A DNA stretch of 64,000 nt. Origin: Annulohypoxylon bovei var. microspora (Eukaryota > Ascomycota > Sordariomycetes > Xylariales > Hypoxylaceae). A program made the translations under genes and the position numbers. Shown here one piece after another: positions 12,646 through 25,415 of this stretch. Location: NCBI GenBank assembly GCA_022836615.1, contig MU405214.1, forward strand, positions 248,001-312,000. The letters run 5' to 3'. The notes under the pieces are model-generated. The model was given only the letters and a program-made list of their open reading frames with translations, had not been told where the DNA came from and ran no database searches. Position 1 is the stretch's first letter. Each line of letters opens with the position of its first letter.

Positions 12646-15600
12646 TCAGGGGCCCGTTATTCCCGGCGCATCTGCGGCCGGAGGGAGAGCAGCCGTATTA
12701 AACGTTACAGCAGGAGGTGGAAGAGGCTGCCCATCAATAACAGCTGGTGCTTCGGTGTCGTCACCACGATCGACTTTCGTCGATGAAGGGTGTGAAGGTC
12801 CCCGAGTCTTCATCTCGAGAACGTCGGTCTCGTTGCTAGCGTTGTCCTTCTCGAGACACTCCGACTCGGAATTTTGACGCTCCTTCTCCTGGAATGTGAA
12901 GGCATCCGAAAGGTTTACCGCAAGGAACGTCTTGGGTAATTTGACCCTGTTGGTTACTACCAGTCAGTAATCCTATCAGGATAACGGAGTCCGCCTCTCC
13001 CTTGTTGCCATTACGTCGACGACGCTACGTCGTGGATACTTACTGATGAAACTTATCTCTGAGCGTCTCGATGACCTTCTTCCAATCCGCGTGAGGCGTC
13101 AGGCTCCTACGCGGCGCACATCCTATGCAGTGTTTACTATCCAGTTGAATATCTAACGGGTCGAAAATATGACAACCGGGGCTGATCGTGATGCGGATGC
13201 TGTAGTTAAACGTAGGCTGATCGGCGCAGGGCGCATCTAATGTCCCCTTGGTCTCCGACTCGTATAACTCGAAACAGATCTGCGAGAGATAATCAAGTTC
13301 CGGGATCGTCCTACGGTTAATCTTCGTCTCGATACCACCCTCGAGGATGCAATTGAGCAACGTGTAGATGTGTGATTCCTTGGTGAAATAAAAGAATGAT
13401 TTGGCATCATCCGATGCCTGCATCTCTTCAAGGTCCTGGACGATCTCCTTGAGCAAGGGGAGGGACGTCAGAAGTCCAATTTCAAGCTGCAGTATAACGT
13501 CAATAAATGTCTATTCCAAATTGTGTCAAAGAACTGAAGTTGAACTTACCTTTTCGCTATCTGAGATGCCGTATTCCTGTGGGCATATGAAGTCGAACAA
13601 GACCTTAGCTAGCTGGTAAAGCTCCCTGAGAGGCTCGAAGCACTCGTCCGTCTTCGCCTTCGTTTGATTATTACCTTTGGGCAAGTGGAAATACTCGGCA
13701 GGCCTGTCGACTTCGTGAGGGTGCTTCATCCATGATCTTCTTCGGAAAATGCGCTTAACGGTTTTCTGCGCCTCCGACTTATCGGCCCTTTCTGCCCTGT
13801 CAAGCCGGTCTGATTTGTCAAATTTCTCCTCGGGCGAAGAACTCAGAACTTGGCTTTTGTCGGACTTGTTATCGGCTGTTTTGACGCCGTCTTCGGACTC
13901 CTTGGGCGACGTCTTGCCTTCACGGTTAATAGTAATGCCAAATTCGTCCTCTAACATTTGTTTCGGTGGAGTAAACACCCACTCGAGGAATTGACGGTTG
14001 TGTAGGGCGTCGAACTTCATTGTATCATACAATTCCGAGATCTTACTAGGATCGACCTTCTCGTGATCGCAGAACTCCGCAAAGAGCTTCTCCCACCGCT
14101 CGCGGAATAATTCGGAATCCTCGCCACAGCACCAACGAGTCTGGATGTTGTTGATAGCATTTGCTTGAGAAAGTGATGATGCAATAGACGTGCTAGATCC
14201 TTCTCCGTGCGTCTTGTCCGAGTTAGGAGAATTAATCGCGTTGAGCGAGTTCACTGCACCACTTTGCAGCTTGCTGTAATTGTAATGCATTACACGACGA
14301 TGGAAATTCATCAGCTGTACAACCCGCGTTTGTACTTCGGCGGGCTCCGGCATTCCCTCGGGCCAAGCGAACTGCGATGGTCGTTCATTCCCTTTGCGCA
14401 ATAACCCCTTTAGCTTTTTCTTGACCTTGTCCATCTCGTCCTTCGCCGCATTAGAGTCATCGAGTAGATCCTTCCGTATAGTAATAAAGTCTTCCGGGAT
14501 ATCATTCTTGTCGATGAATGACGCTGCCCAAATCTGTGCGCTGGCTGTGACCCGCCGTTCCGAACTGCTGAAGACGTGTACCTGGTCTAAAATAGCACGG
14601 TTTAGCAAGAGATAATCGTTACGCATATTTTGTGCTAATTCCTGGGCTTGATATCGGGCTGAGTGAGTCGGTTCTCCTCCCCACTTGACAATGAGCTGTA
14701 ACTTGTCTAGAACGAAGCTGTTGTCGGCCGCGGTGAACTTTGACATTGTTACCCCTGACATGGAATCTTGGCGTCGCGGTGGATTTCTCGGCTGAAGTTC
14801 ATTGTCAGATACGAGCGCTTCCGACGTGTCAAGTTCGCGCTGACCATTTTCGGCCTGCAATGGCTGTATCGTCGATAATTGACCTTGGTTACTGTTATCT
14901 GGCTTTTCTTTAAGCGGAATGTCCTTAACCTCGGTCTCCATTTTCACCCCCTCGGTAACTTTAGGAGTCGATTCGGCCGACAGCTCGGCCGTTTTCTTGC
15001 GAAACATCGGTTTGATCTGAACCTTGGTGCCTGCCCATCCTCCTTTCTTCACCAAGACGTTGCGAAGAGACCTAAGCTTATTTCGGTCTTCCTCGCCAGC
15101 TTTGATGGCCAAATCGACCGCATCGAGGACACTAGCTAAAGCCGGCTCCCCAATAAGAAGAACTTCTTCCTGGTGGCCCTTCAGAAGGTCGATGAATGGC
15201 TGTGTATGAAACGTGAATTTGTACTTCTGTTTCGGAGTGCGATCAGCATGTCGAATGACGGAAACCATGCCTTTGAGCTTCCATGAATGCTTAGGCGGCG
15301 GCGGAGGCGGTGTTGGCTGCTCTATCTGTTCCTCGACCTTCTCCGTTGCTGTTAAAGGAGTGGTCGGGAGGGTCGGCGGAGCCGTAGCTGGTACGCTACT
15401 CGCAGTAGAGCTGCCAGCAAGATAAGCTATCGGGCTAATAATGCTGTTCCGTAATCCTGCCGCAATGCTCGCCACCCCTGAATCAGGCTTAGGTGGCACG
15501 GGAATTGGTGCGCTTTGCTCATCTTTACTTTCTGTACTCTCTTCGGGCGAAAGCGTACCTGCAGTACTCGGTATTAGCTTCGTTTGACTTGTGTGTCTTG

Positions 15601-17733
15601 TACTGGTCTGCGAGTCCTTCTCCTTATTAGTTAGTAGAGCTTTGGCTAATGGGTCGCCAATGTCGGATATAGTGGGGGATGGTATTGGTGGCGTTGGTCC
15701 CCCGCGGCGGATCTTCTCCTTGACGAAAATATCCTTTAAAATACTTGCACAGTGATCGTAGTAAGTTTCATTGTCTTTGACAAAACTCCAGCCATTTACG
15801 TCTATAACATAACTCTTGCCTCCGGCTCGAAGTAAATCAAACCCACAGACACGTTGGCCGAATGTGTTTGCGATCTTGCTTGCAATTTCCTTCTCGTCCG
15901 GACATAACGCGGTAACATAACGGATTTCTTTACCATGGGTATTACGCCGGACAATTCCGTCGACAACGGGCGATTTTCTCGTCTCAGCATGGCAATACTG
16001 TGGCCCGACTGTATAAGCTTTAACATCTTCGGCGTTGTCCACTTGCATGAATTTCTCATAAATGAAGCTGCCTTCCGGTTCGGTAATGGCGCGGGGAATA
16101 ATGAGGTCCTTAATGAATTCCGAGCTCTTGTTGCCGATTTTCCTAAAGAGCTTCCGGGCGCCTCCGCCAGCCGACTTTGGAAAATAGATGATGATGTTGT
16201 GATCCTCACCGCTAGTTGGTTTCTCGACAAATGGTTTCTTTAGTAAAGTGCCGTCTACACTTATAATGTCTCCGTCGTCAAGTAACTCTACCTTACGAGG
16301 GACACGGTAGTTTTCTGGCCCGCTCAGCTCGAGGGCGATGCCGGTAACATCCTTTATATGCTTTGCGACATCCGAGGTTAATATAGCTGGCCCGCCGTCG
16401 CGATTCACCTCAACCCGTTTAGGGGTCGGCACCTCTATCTTATCGAGTATTCGCAGACAGAGTCTTCTATCCCAGAGGATCTTCTGCATCGGTACATCAT
16501 TTACGCAAAATGGTTTCCGAGCTTTGACATAAGCGATAGCCTTTTCTAAAGGAAAACCGTCCGAATAGAAAGATATCAAGTAATCACATATAGGCCAATT
16601 CTCCACCTCTGCTTGGTTATTAGCATCCTATGCATCTGGTACTAGGTACTAGATTAATAATGGGCGTGCTCACCTTCGTCTAGGATTGTCTTATCCCCAA
16701 ATACTATCACGTCGAATTCGCGATTTGCGATTAACCTGTTAAGAATATTCCTGCTCGGCTTGCTTCTGGCTTTGGAATCTAGCGCGCAAACACCAATGAT
16801 ACCCCAGGGTGCTGGCTTAGCCTCTTCCTTATCTTTATATTGAGGAGCCCGATCGCTACTAGGACTATGGCTACTAGCTGCAGTACTGCCGCTTAACCGG
16901 CGCTTTGCCCTACTTCGAGACCTCGTCACTTGGGGTCGAGGGACCGGATTAGACGGAGGTGCAGTGCTGCGCTTGACGAGCTCGAGAGGGTTGGCATGGG
17001 CCTCTCGCGGAGTCAGCTGAGGACCGCTAACGGGATTTTGAGTATTCGAGTTAGAAGACGTGGTGATCGTAATATTGGACACGCCGGACTCGGATTGACC
17101 TGGAGACGGGCCTAAGCCCTTGCCAGAGTTCATGATGGATGTGGGGCGGTGAGCACTACCACTGTCGGAACCGTTTGTGGAAGGAGCAGAACTTGCAACG
17201 CCACGAGAGGACGAGAGGGAAAAGATAGAAGATATAGAAATTCGCTTTCCTGCTTCGTAGTCCGAGGAAGTTGAAGGAGGGTTAACAGCAGGATCTGGCA
17301 GATGACAGGGAGAACTTGTGTCTGGAAAAGAATGACCAGGCACTAGTTTTGGGGTGTTATCGATATCCTCGACAGCCACGTCGTCAACACCTGCAGCCGA
17401 GTGATGGAAATCTTGGTTCCAAATATCGGAGCCAGATGACTCGCGTCGACTATATGGAGATGGCGGAAGATGGGGTAGCTTTAGTGGTCTGACCAGAGGC
17501 ATTGACAAGCGTGCAGGTTCGATAGATACATCAGTAGTGCCGACGGGCTCGGCATGCCGACTTTTCCCACTCGCTATAGAACTAGCGATGCTACTGGCTA
17601 CGGACGATGAAGAGCGAGTGCGGTTTTGCGACACAGACCAAGAAGAGGCTGAAAGTCTCTTGCCGGAGCTGTGACCCGGATTATTATTATTATCGGTCTC
17701 CATCTTTATCAAAAGACCAAGACACGGGAACAC
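12646..17733 (-). CDS. VIP1: Inositol hexakisphosphate/diphosphoinositol-pentakisphosphate kinase (Vip1/Asp1, PPIP5K)
   Basis: A bifunctional enzyme that makes and removes the 1-position pyrophosphate of inositol pyrophosphates in the cytosol. Four exons: 17733-16674, 16608-13550, 13486-13044 and 12946-12646, with introns of 63-97 bp. Lengths sum to 4863 nt, giving 1620 aa. Residues 1-~305 are Ser/Thr-rich and disordered. The ATP-grasp kinase starts near residue 310 (WGIIGVCALDSK) and ends in the metal-binding VIDVNGWSFVKDN stretch. A Pro-rich linker precedes the histidine-acid-phosphatase half with RHADRTP at 806-812. The ESHIYTLLN motif of the Vip1 phosphatase lies in exon 3. A Met at 17703 (residue 11) is an equally good start. 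The family is usually 1000-1400 aa; the extra length is N-terminal and linker disorder. Divergent from UTP21. Confidence 0.96.
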
Positions 17734-19597
17734 GGGATAGCCGCTAAAAATTTTAAACTCTGGTACGATAGCGTACTCCGTCGCAGTAAGAACGTTTTAC
17801 TATAATATTTCGTCATATGTATGGTAAGTTCCTGAGAACCTATCAGCGCGACTAGACAATTAAACCTTGTATTGTTTCCCCCTTTTTTATCTGTAGAAGC
17901 TCCAAAAGTTTAGTTACATGTACAGAATACTGTGTAAGAAGTTGGGAAATTGGGAAGTTGCTTTGGATACTCCTGCAGGATATGTGGTTACTCACCCGCT
18001 CCTTATTAATAATTGACGATTTAACAGATAAGGCGAACTTTGTGCTTCGAAGCAGTGGCAAATAGAATTCTTCGCCCCCTGACTAAAAATTCAATGTTGT
18101 CTCCAGGTACCAGGAGTTAATGCAGCGCAACCAATTCTAAGGTACCCGTGATCGAACAAACAACGAGGAAGTTAGGAAGAGTAATTAACTTCCTAATATC
18201 TTGATATAAAAGTTGGTGGTTAAAAGCAACCAACCCGCGCATTGGTTTCGCCTGTCCCTTTCGAAAAGAATATCAGCCGGAGGCCTGATTTATCTATTTA
18301 TTTTTCAGTCCACCGTAATAGTTGGAAGTGGGTCGCGTATACGGGAACCAGGAATTCGAAAGCGTTAAGGATACAACATCAGAGCCTCACTGGAAGTTCA
18401 TTGGAAGAGTGAAGAGATTTCGTTTCGACAGTTGCAACTGTGACCCGTGGCCAGAAGAATACGTGGCGGGCAAACGGACCAGTGAAGATTCTAGACCGTC
18501 AAACAAAGATCGAGGTCTCACTAGTAGTAAGGGGTTCCTTAGGACGGAAAGTAAAAGGTGGAAACCACTGGAATGCTTGAGGATTTGGTTGAAATAGAGT
18601 TGAGTTACTGGTGCTTATGAATTTTGATGTTCTCAGTTTTGATGTAGTCTTGATAGGGTATTCTCTGATTTGCATCCCATATTACAGATTACGAAAGAAG
18701 ATATCATGGTGGTCGGCACTTTTAAGATACCTTTATCTCATGACGGCCTATCAAGCACATGCCAATGCTATGATGTTTTGCGGTGCGCTAAAGGGTCAGG
18801 GGTTACTAGCCAATAGGGCTAAATAATTGGGATTGTGTGACGCTCAACTGGATATGCGACCGTTGTTTGACACTACGACCGTCGTTTTCGGCAAGCAGTG
18901 AGGCGGTGAAAGCTGGAAGCAAATAGCCTAGCTAGGCGCCATTAAGCACAGCTGTAACTGCAATGAAAACGCTATTACGTCGTATCGAAAGCACATGTGC
19001 GCATCTAAGCATTTATTAAAGGTGACCTCGGGACATCACCTGATAGCTTAGATAACGGAAGGAATGCTTGTTGAGGGTGCACATAGAATCCGGAGCCGAA
19101 AACTCTATCATCATGTGGGGTCCGGGTCTAAAACCTTTGGAGAACTACCGATAACGATAACAAGTCTGATAACGATAAGAAAATCAATATTCAAGTCACT
19201 TAAGTATATGATGCCCTCCTAAAGAGTTCAATTCCTTCATGATGTCGGGATGGTAAATACATAAACGTGTCATATTGTAACATTTCGCGATTTATATTAT
19301 ACTCGTACTTTTTATCTTCATATGAGAATATTTTAGTCTTTTCCATCATGTGTAAACGAATAGGTATTCTGACATAGATGATGGTACATGTACATATATA
19401 TAGTGGGGCTAAAGTATAATGTACGATGAGAATCGGCAAAAATGCTTTGCTCGTTCCGCTTCAAGAAAAAAAAAGTTCCATCCACACGCAGCTTCAAGCA
19501 GAGTTGCGCAGCAATTCTCGAATGCGACAAGACCCCGACAGTCTAAGTGCAATCAATAAGGGGATATTTTGATTATCTCGAGAGGTATTTCACCACA
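17734..19597. other. Divergent intergenic region between VIP1 and UTP21
   Basis: This 1.9-kb spacer holds the 5' regions of both flanking genes. The short frames inside it look random. The only notable sites are clustered GATA motifs at 19150-19179. Confidence 0.6.
19150..19179 (+). promoter_or_regulatory. Cluster of four GATA motifs
   Basis: Two copies of GATAACGATAA (19150-19160 and 19168-19178) lie 7 bp apart and about 420 bp upstream of the UTP21 start. GATA-family factors such as AreA bind HGATAR, preferably as closely spaced pairs. That is family knowledge; function here is inferred. Confidence 0.35.
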
Positions 19598-22500
19598 ATG
19601 CCTCATTCGGAGCATGAAGGTCCTCTGGTCAAGCGCCAGAAGCTCAATTCTATCGCGAAATCTCAATCTTCTGCGTCGCAACAGTCAAGGATTTTTGCTC
19701 CATATCGGGTATGTTTAGATTCTCTAAAGTCGCAATGACAATATCTAGGTACCTCGACCTAAGAGTTTCAGTTCTAATAATGAAATGCTAGACAATCGGT
19801 CTTGTCTCCCCCACCAATGTTCCCTTCACCTCCGTTCCTCTAGGGAACACTACTTTCCAAGTTACGACATCTATTGGCCGTTCGCTCCAGACCTATGATC
19901 TTAAACGCGGCCTCAACCTCGTCTTTATGACCCGACCTCAGACGCCAACTGCCATCACCGCAACATGTGCCTGGAGACAGAAAGTATTTGCCGCTTGGGG
20001 CGACCCGAGCGAGGGTTCCGAACAGGGAATCTGGATCTTCCAGAGAGGGAAGAAGGTCGGCGAGTTGCAACTCCCACCTGATCTCCACCAGCCTATCAGC
20101 CAAATTCTTGTCTTCGGCTCCTGGGTTGTCGCATGTGGCTTGACGAGAATAGAAGTATGGAAGTCGGCAACTCTGGAACATTATACGACCCTATTTACTA
20201 TGGCTTCTAGGAAGGGCGATAACGAACTTACCGGTGGTATATGTACTATGCCGACATACTTAAATAAGATATTTGCTGGGCGTAGAAACGGATGGGTCGA
20301 AATCTGGAATGTTTCTACCGGAAAATTGATCTATACTCTCCTACCGCCATCTCCGAAGTGTGGTGCTGTTACTTGCATGCAGCCAAGCCCCGCGCTTTCG
20401 TTGATGGCTATCGCATATGCGGAGGGCCCGTTAGTCATTCATAATGTTCTCACAGACAAGAAGGTGCTCGAAGTTAATGCGGGTACCGATGATGCGCCCG
20501 TAACAAGCATCTCGTTCCGTACAGATGGCATTGGTGCAGGTCAGGATGGGCGCAAAGATGGAGTTATGGCGACGGCGACAGAGTCAAGCGGCGATGTTAC
20601 GTTCTGGGACCTCAATAAGGGTGGTAGAATTATGGGTGTTCTTAGAAGCGCTCACAACCCCCCGACGCAAGAGGGAGCCTCGATACGAGGAGGTGTGAGC
20701 AAGATCGAATTCCTTGCCGGCCAACCAGTCATCGTCACTAGCGGCAGGGACAACTCCTTGAAGACATGGATATTCGACGAGACGCCCTTTTCACCGATAC
20801 CACGAATCCTACATACGCGAAGCGGTCATGCGGCACCTGTCACGTGCTTGCAATTCTTGCCATCCGATTTCGAAGGCGCAGAAGCAGGTAATAAGTGGCT
20901 TCTTAGCGGCGGTAAAGACCGGAGTCTCTGGGGCTGGAGTCTTCGTCGTGATGGTCAAAGTACAGAACTAAGCCAGGGCAATATCCGTAAAAAGGCTAAG
21001 AAGTTTGGAATACTTGACAGTAGCACTCTAAGCCGTGGACCAACAACCACGCTCGACGACCTAAAGGCGCCGGAAATTACATGTATAGCGTGTTCTTTGA
21101 ACAGAGATGGCGGGATGGGTGCCATGCCCGGGAAACAGGTTTTGTGGCAGAAGTCACAAAATCAGAAAAAGCTCATAAATGCCGAAGTTAGCGGCATGAC
21201 AGGCTGGGAGAGCGTGGTTACAGCACATAAGAACGACTCGTATGTTCGAACCTGGTTCTGGGGCCGAAAAAGAGCTGGCAGATGGGCGTTCCAAACCGGA
21301 GACGGCGCTAACGTGTCGACCGTGACTATGAGCCCCTGCGGAACCTTCACAATCGTGGGATCGGTTGGTGGATCTATCGACATGTTCAACCTCCAGTCAG
21401 GATTGCATCGCCAGCGATTTCCATCGAAGCTCACACCAGCGCAAGCGAGACAGGTTAAGATGCAGCAACTAAGGCAAGCGGACACCGTAGTGCAGCTTCA
21501 TGCTCGCTCTGCTACTGGTTTTGCACGCGGGGTAGGGAAGCACACGAAAGCTGTCACCGGAATCGTTGTCGACTCTATGAATAAAAACGTGATTAGCTGC
21601 TCTCTAGATGGCAAGGTAAAATTCTGGGAGTTTCTTACAGGAAATCTAGTAGAGGAAATTAATTGGGCACCGATGACGGGGATTACGGGTTGCCGCTATC
21701 ATGCAGCGAATGATTTGATAGCCTTCTCCTGCGATGATAACTCCGTCCGGGTCGTGGACATCGAAACAAAACAGACCATCCGTGAATTCTGGGGGTGTCA
21801 AGGCAAGATAAACGACTTCCTCTTCTCTAATGATGGTCGTTGGATAGTAGCAGCCTCCCAGGACGGTATCATACGAGTATGGGACCTGCCGACTGGCCAT
21901 TTAATCGATGCTATTCGGCTAGAGAAACCGTGTACGGCTTTGGCCTTCTCGGCGACGGGTGAATATCTGGCTGCGGCAACTGAAGGAGAGTTAGGTGTCA
22001 GCCTTTGGAGCAACAAAACTCTTTTCACTCATGTGCCAACTCGGCAAATATCAGAAGAGTCGATTAAGCAGATATGTGGTCCGACGGCATCGGGAGAGGG
22101 AGGCCAAGGTCTGCTTGATGCTGCTTTCGAAGAAGAAATATCCCAGGAGGCAGAGGATGATGTCGCTCCACCTGGCTTGGATCAGCTCAGTACCGATATG
22201 ATGACTTTAAGTTTGGTTCCAAGAAGTAAATGGCAGACTCTGTTACACCTGGACTTGATCAAACAGAGGAACAAACCAAAAGAAGCACCAAAAGCCCCAG
22301 AGAAAGCACCATTCTTCTTGCCATCAACGACTAATGCTGGACCCTCGAATCTAGAGGTAACCGAGTCGAAGACTGACCAAGATCAGAGTCAATCAAGGAT
22401 TACTCGCTTCGATCACAACAGGGCAGAACAAGCATTCGCTAGTAGACTGCATGCTGGAGCTTCTACTAAAAACTGTAAGAGTCGCTCTATTCACAGTATC

Positions 22501-22864
22501 GTTATTTATAGACTAACCTTTATTAGTTGACGAGTTCATCGAGCATCTTAAATCTTTGTCCCCAGCAACAGCCGATTTAGAATTACGTTCTCTAGCAAGG
22601 GGAGATAATGATAAGTCGAATGAATTACTCCATTTCATTCGTGCCATGACTAGCCGTCTTGTGGCACGTCGCGACTACGAACTTACTCAGGCTTGGATGG
22701 CCGTCTTCCTTCGCCTACATTTCGATCTAATCTTGGAGAGTGATACCCTGACGAGCGCATTGACGGAATGGAAGAAGCACCAGGCGCAGGAATGCGATAG
22801 GTTGGACAGCTTAGTTAGCTATTGCGGTGGAGTGGTGAACTTCCTTAGGAGTCCGCGGACTTAA
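19598..22864 (+). CDS. UTP21: U3 small nucleolar RNA-associated protein 21 (WD-repeat, WDR36 orthologue)
   Basis: A component of the UTP-B part of the small-subunit processome, acting in the nucleolus in 18S rRNA maturation. Exons 19598-19708, 19792-22474 and 22527-22864 sum to 3132 nt, giving 1043 aa, in the usual Utp21 size range. Exon 1 encodes a basic N-terminus (LVKRQKL). The centre carries two tandem WD40 propellers with many WD-type blade ends (VTFWDL, LKTWIF, IRVWDLPTG, VKFWEF). The last ~125 residues match the Utp21 C-terminal domain (LRLHFDLI, ALTEWKKH). Both introns are small (83 and 52 bp) and restore an unbroken frame. The start is the first ATG after the leader and gives a natural N-terminus. 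Confidence 0.95.
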
Positions 22865-23643
22865 TTTAGGGTTGAGGAGATATCATGTCAGATATGTAAC
22901 TTCAACTACCTATAATTAAATACGAGTATATTCCCATTATACCTTTATACCTGTGGTTCGTCAACGTGGCTGGCATACTTAGTTTACATATCGTACTCGT
23001 ACTTAGACAAACAAAGTGTGACTCCTGAGAACACATAGCCGAGCGATTGTCAAGCTCTACTGTGAACTATTACATGTTCTCTGATAGATCTTAGCAATAG
23101 TATAAATACATAGGCTTCCCATCCAAAAAAGGCCAAGTAGCTCGATCTACTATCTGTGAATCACCTCTACCTTCAGCTTGTCACTATACAAACTATTACA
23201 GAACTGTATATTTGCAACCTTATGCCCTCCGCCCTTAATTTCTCACTTTATTTTCAGTGGCGTCAAGTTTCATACTTTTTTACAATTAACTCTCCACCAT
23301 CCACTCGCAGTACAAGCAAAGTTCAAGGTTGTAGCCACACTCCATCGTCAGCGGCTTCATCCACTGTTATAAATGCATCTATTTCCCCTTCCTTTACTCA
23401 ACACCGTCCTTTTTGATTTGACAATTAACAAGAACGTATCCAATTCGCCCTACTCCTGACAAGTCATTCCTCTCAGACCTAATTTATCTTCAACCTTCTA
23501 CCCTACCAAGAAGTCTGTCTCGCAATTTGTCGGGACGGCACTACGGGGTAGAAATTAATAGGGGATTTGACATCTCCCTGACAACTGTTCGCCACCATCG
23601 TGATAGTACCTAGCACGTCGATATCGCCGACCAGATCATCGTC
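22865..23643. other. Intergenic region
   Basis: UTP21 3' region and the upstream region of the next gene. Somewhat AT-rich. I see no other feature. Confidence 0.5.
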
Positions 23644-25011
23644 ATGGACAGGGGTCGACCGCAATGCCCGATACACGGTGGCTATTTTTCGCCCTGCTCC
23701 TGTAATGAGGAATCTGACTCCGATCACCTGGCACAGCTGCCTGGAGCTCGAAGCCAAACCGCGGAAGATGGCCATACGACAGCACATAGACTGTACAACA
23801 CCGCATTAGCTACAACAGCATTTCCACCCAGACGCTCCCCTCCGTTCCCCTTGTCATCCTTCCGTACCAGATATCCCACCAGCCCTAGCATAAGAGAAAC
23901 ATCAGCTCAAATCCAAGCTCGACGCACAGGACAGCAATTTCTGCAAGTCGAAGAGGACTTTTGGGACGATCTTCGTCCTACACCAGCACCCTATTCGTCT
24001 TCTGACGGCTTCCGGCCGCGCACCCCGACCAGGTCTTTCCGCGAACCCCCCGCGGCGACGCGTCCGCAACTTCTATTCCCGCAGCCCCGACACTCGTTCG
24101 TGCCGCGAGGATCGGGACTGGACCGATTCGTAGCGTCGGCTCTGGAGACGCCAGACACGCCGCCCCCATTCCTGCCGCCGAGCCCAGCTCCAGCCGCCGC
24201 GCAAGAGCAGCAGAGCCAGCAGAACAACAGCCCGCGCGTATACGATCTACCTGAATATCTGGCGGAACCGTGGCTGCCGGCGAGCTTTCATCCGCCGTCG
24301 CCGGAGTTCGTCGTGCGAGCGCCGCCTGGGACTCCGGTGGAAATTAGCGAGAGCGGGAGCGAAAGCGAAAGCGAAAGCGGAAGCGATGGCCATTCTCCTA
24401 CGCCACGAAGCCGTGCAGCTGCGGCGCAGCTCCCCCAAGGTAACGCGGAGTCCGACGAGTGGAGCGGGACGACGGCGGTCGCGTCGAACTTTTCATGGGA
24501 GCCGTCGCGCGGACAGGAGACCCTGGACCTCGGCGAGGGAGTAGGAAGACGCGAAGTCTACGGCCCCCCACCAGCACGCGAGCCGTCGCCGTGGGTCAGT
24601 CCCAGACCACAGAGTCAACAATACAGTCGCGTACTAGGAAGAGTACCTGAACCACAACCCGCCGCGCAGCCCGAGAACCGACACCAACCCCAACCCCAAC
24701 CCCAACCCCAACCCCAGCGCCCCGAGGCAGAAGAAAGAGGCCGGGCCTTAATCTCTGTCGACGGGGACGTCCACATCGATCTGTCCGGCACCAGTCCCCT
24801 CAGCGTGTTGGAGCGCTCCCTGCAGGCGCTGCCGTCGATGCACATACGGGGTAACTTCTATATAAAGACCACACAACGAAAACGAAAACGCAACCGTCGC
24901 GCAGGAGCCGGCGATGATGAAGATGAAGATGAAGATGAAGAAGAGTCCGAATCGGACGAGGATGAGGAGGACACTGAGGACACCCATTCCCGACCCGCCA
25001 AGCGCCGATAG
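23644..25011 (+). CDS. Hypothetical disordered protein with acidic C-terminus (455 aa)
   Basis: I do not recognise a family. The intronless frame encodes a Cys/His-containing start (CPIHGGYFSPCSC), a long Pro/Ser/Arg-rich disordered body, Ser-Glu runs at about residues 238-247, a QPQPQPQ stretch made by AACCCC repeats, and one short ordered-looking segment (about 361-400, beginning ALISVDGDVHIDLSG). It closes with a basic cluster (KRKRNRR), a run of about 30 acidic residues and a PAKRR end. The basic cluster and acidic tail suggest a nuclear, possibly chromatin- or RNP-associated protein; this is inference only. It is GC-rich with coding-like codon use. The first ATG of the frame was taken as start, and an upstream exon cannot be excluded. 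Confidence 0.6.
   Translation: MDRGRPQCPIHGGYFSPCSCNEESDSDHLAQLPGARSQTAEDGHTTAHRLYNTALATTAFPPRRSPPFPLSSFRTRYPTSPSIRETSAQIQARRTGQQFLQVEEDFWDDLRPTPAPYSSSDGFRPRTPTRSFREPPAATRPQLLFPQPRHSFVPRGSGLDRFVASALETPDTPPPFLPPSPAPAAAQEQQSQQNNSPRVYDLPEYLAEPWLPASFHPPSPEFVVRAPPGTPVEISESGSESESESGSDGHSPTPRSRAAAAQLPQGNAESDEWSGTTAVASNFSWEPSRGQETLDLGEGVGRREVYGPPPAREPSPWVSPRPQSQQYSRVLGRVPEPQPAAQPENRHQPQPQPQPQPQRPEAEERGRALISVDGDVHIDLSGTSPLSVLERSLQALPSMHIRGNFYIKTTQRKRKRNRRAGAGDDEDEDEDEEESESDEDEEDTEDTHSRPAKRR
24686..24715 (+). repeat. Five tandem AACCCC units within the coding sequence
   Basis: Five perfect hexamers, read in frame as alternating Gln-Pro. The complement is GGGGTT. Length variation here would stay in frame. 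Confidence 0.85.
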
Positions 25012-25415
25012 GCAATACCCAAGCTCAACCAGACGAGCACAATTAGCCGTCTCGTTTCGAGGGGTTTTTACATGTTTTTCTTTTTTCTTTTTTGCGTGTT
25101 GATAGCTACCTAGAGGAGTAGCACAATCGGACGAGCAGATAGCAAGCCGCACGCCAAACGGCTCTGCGAGTGGGTTTGTCGAAGAGGCGAAATGATCGTG
25201 TACGCGGCGTCGTCAGATCGAAGTTGACTTTTTATTATAATCCGTCCACGCTATGGTTTTGGCGTTGCGGGCTGTGCTTTAAATATGAATTCTTTTTCCT
25301 ACACGCGAATTAATGGTTTTTTCTCTCTCTTAGTAATACTCTCTCTCCTCAACAGGCCGAGGAAGAGGAGAGAAATGAATCATGGAGTACTTGTAACATA
25401 AGAGTTAAGGTGTCC

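Noticed and set aside
24748..25152. Minus-strand frames rich in Ser/His/Leu opposite the acidic tail
   Set aside because: Shadows of GAT/GAA repeats in the plus-strand gene.
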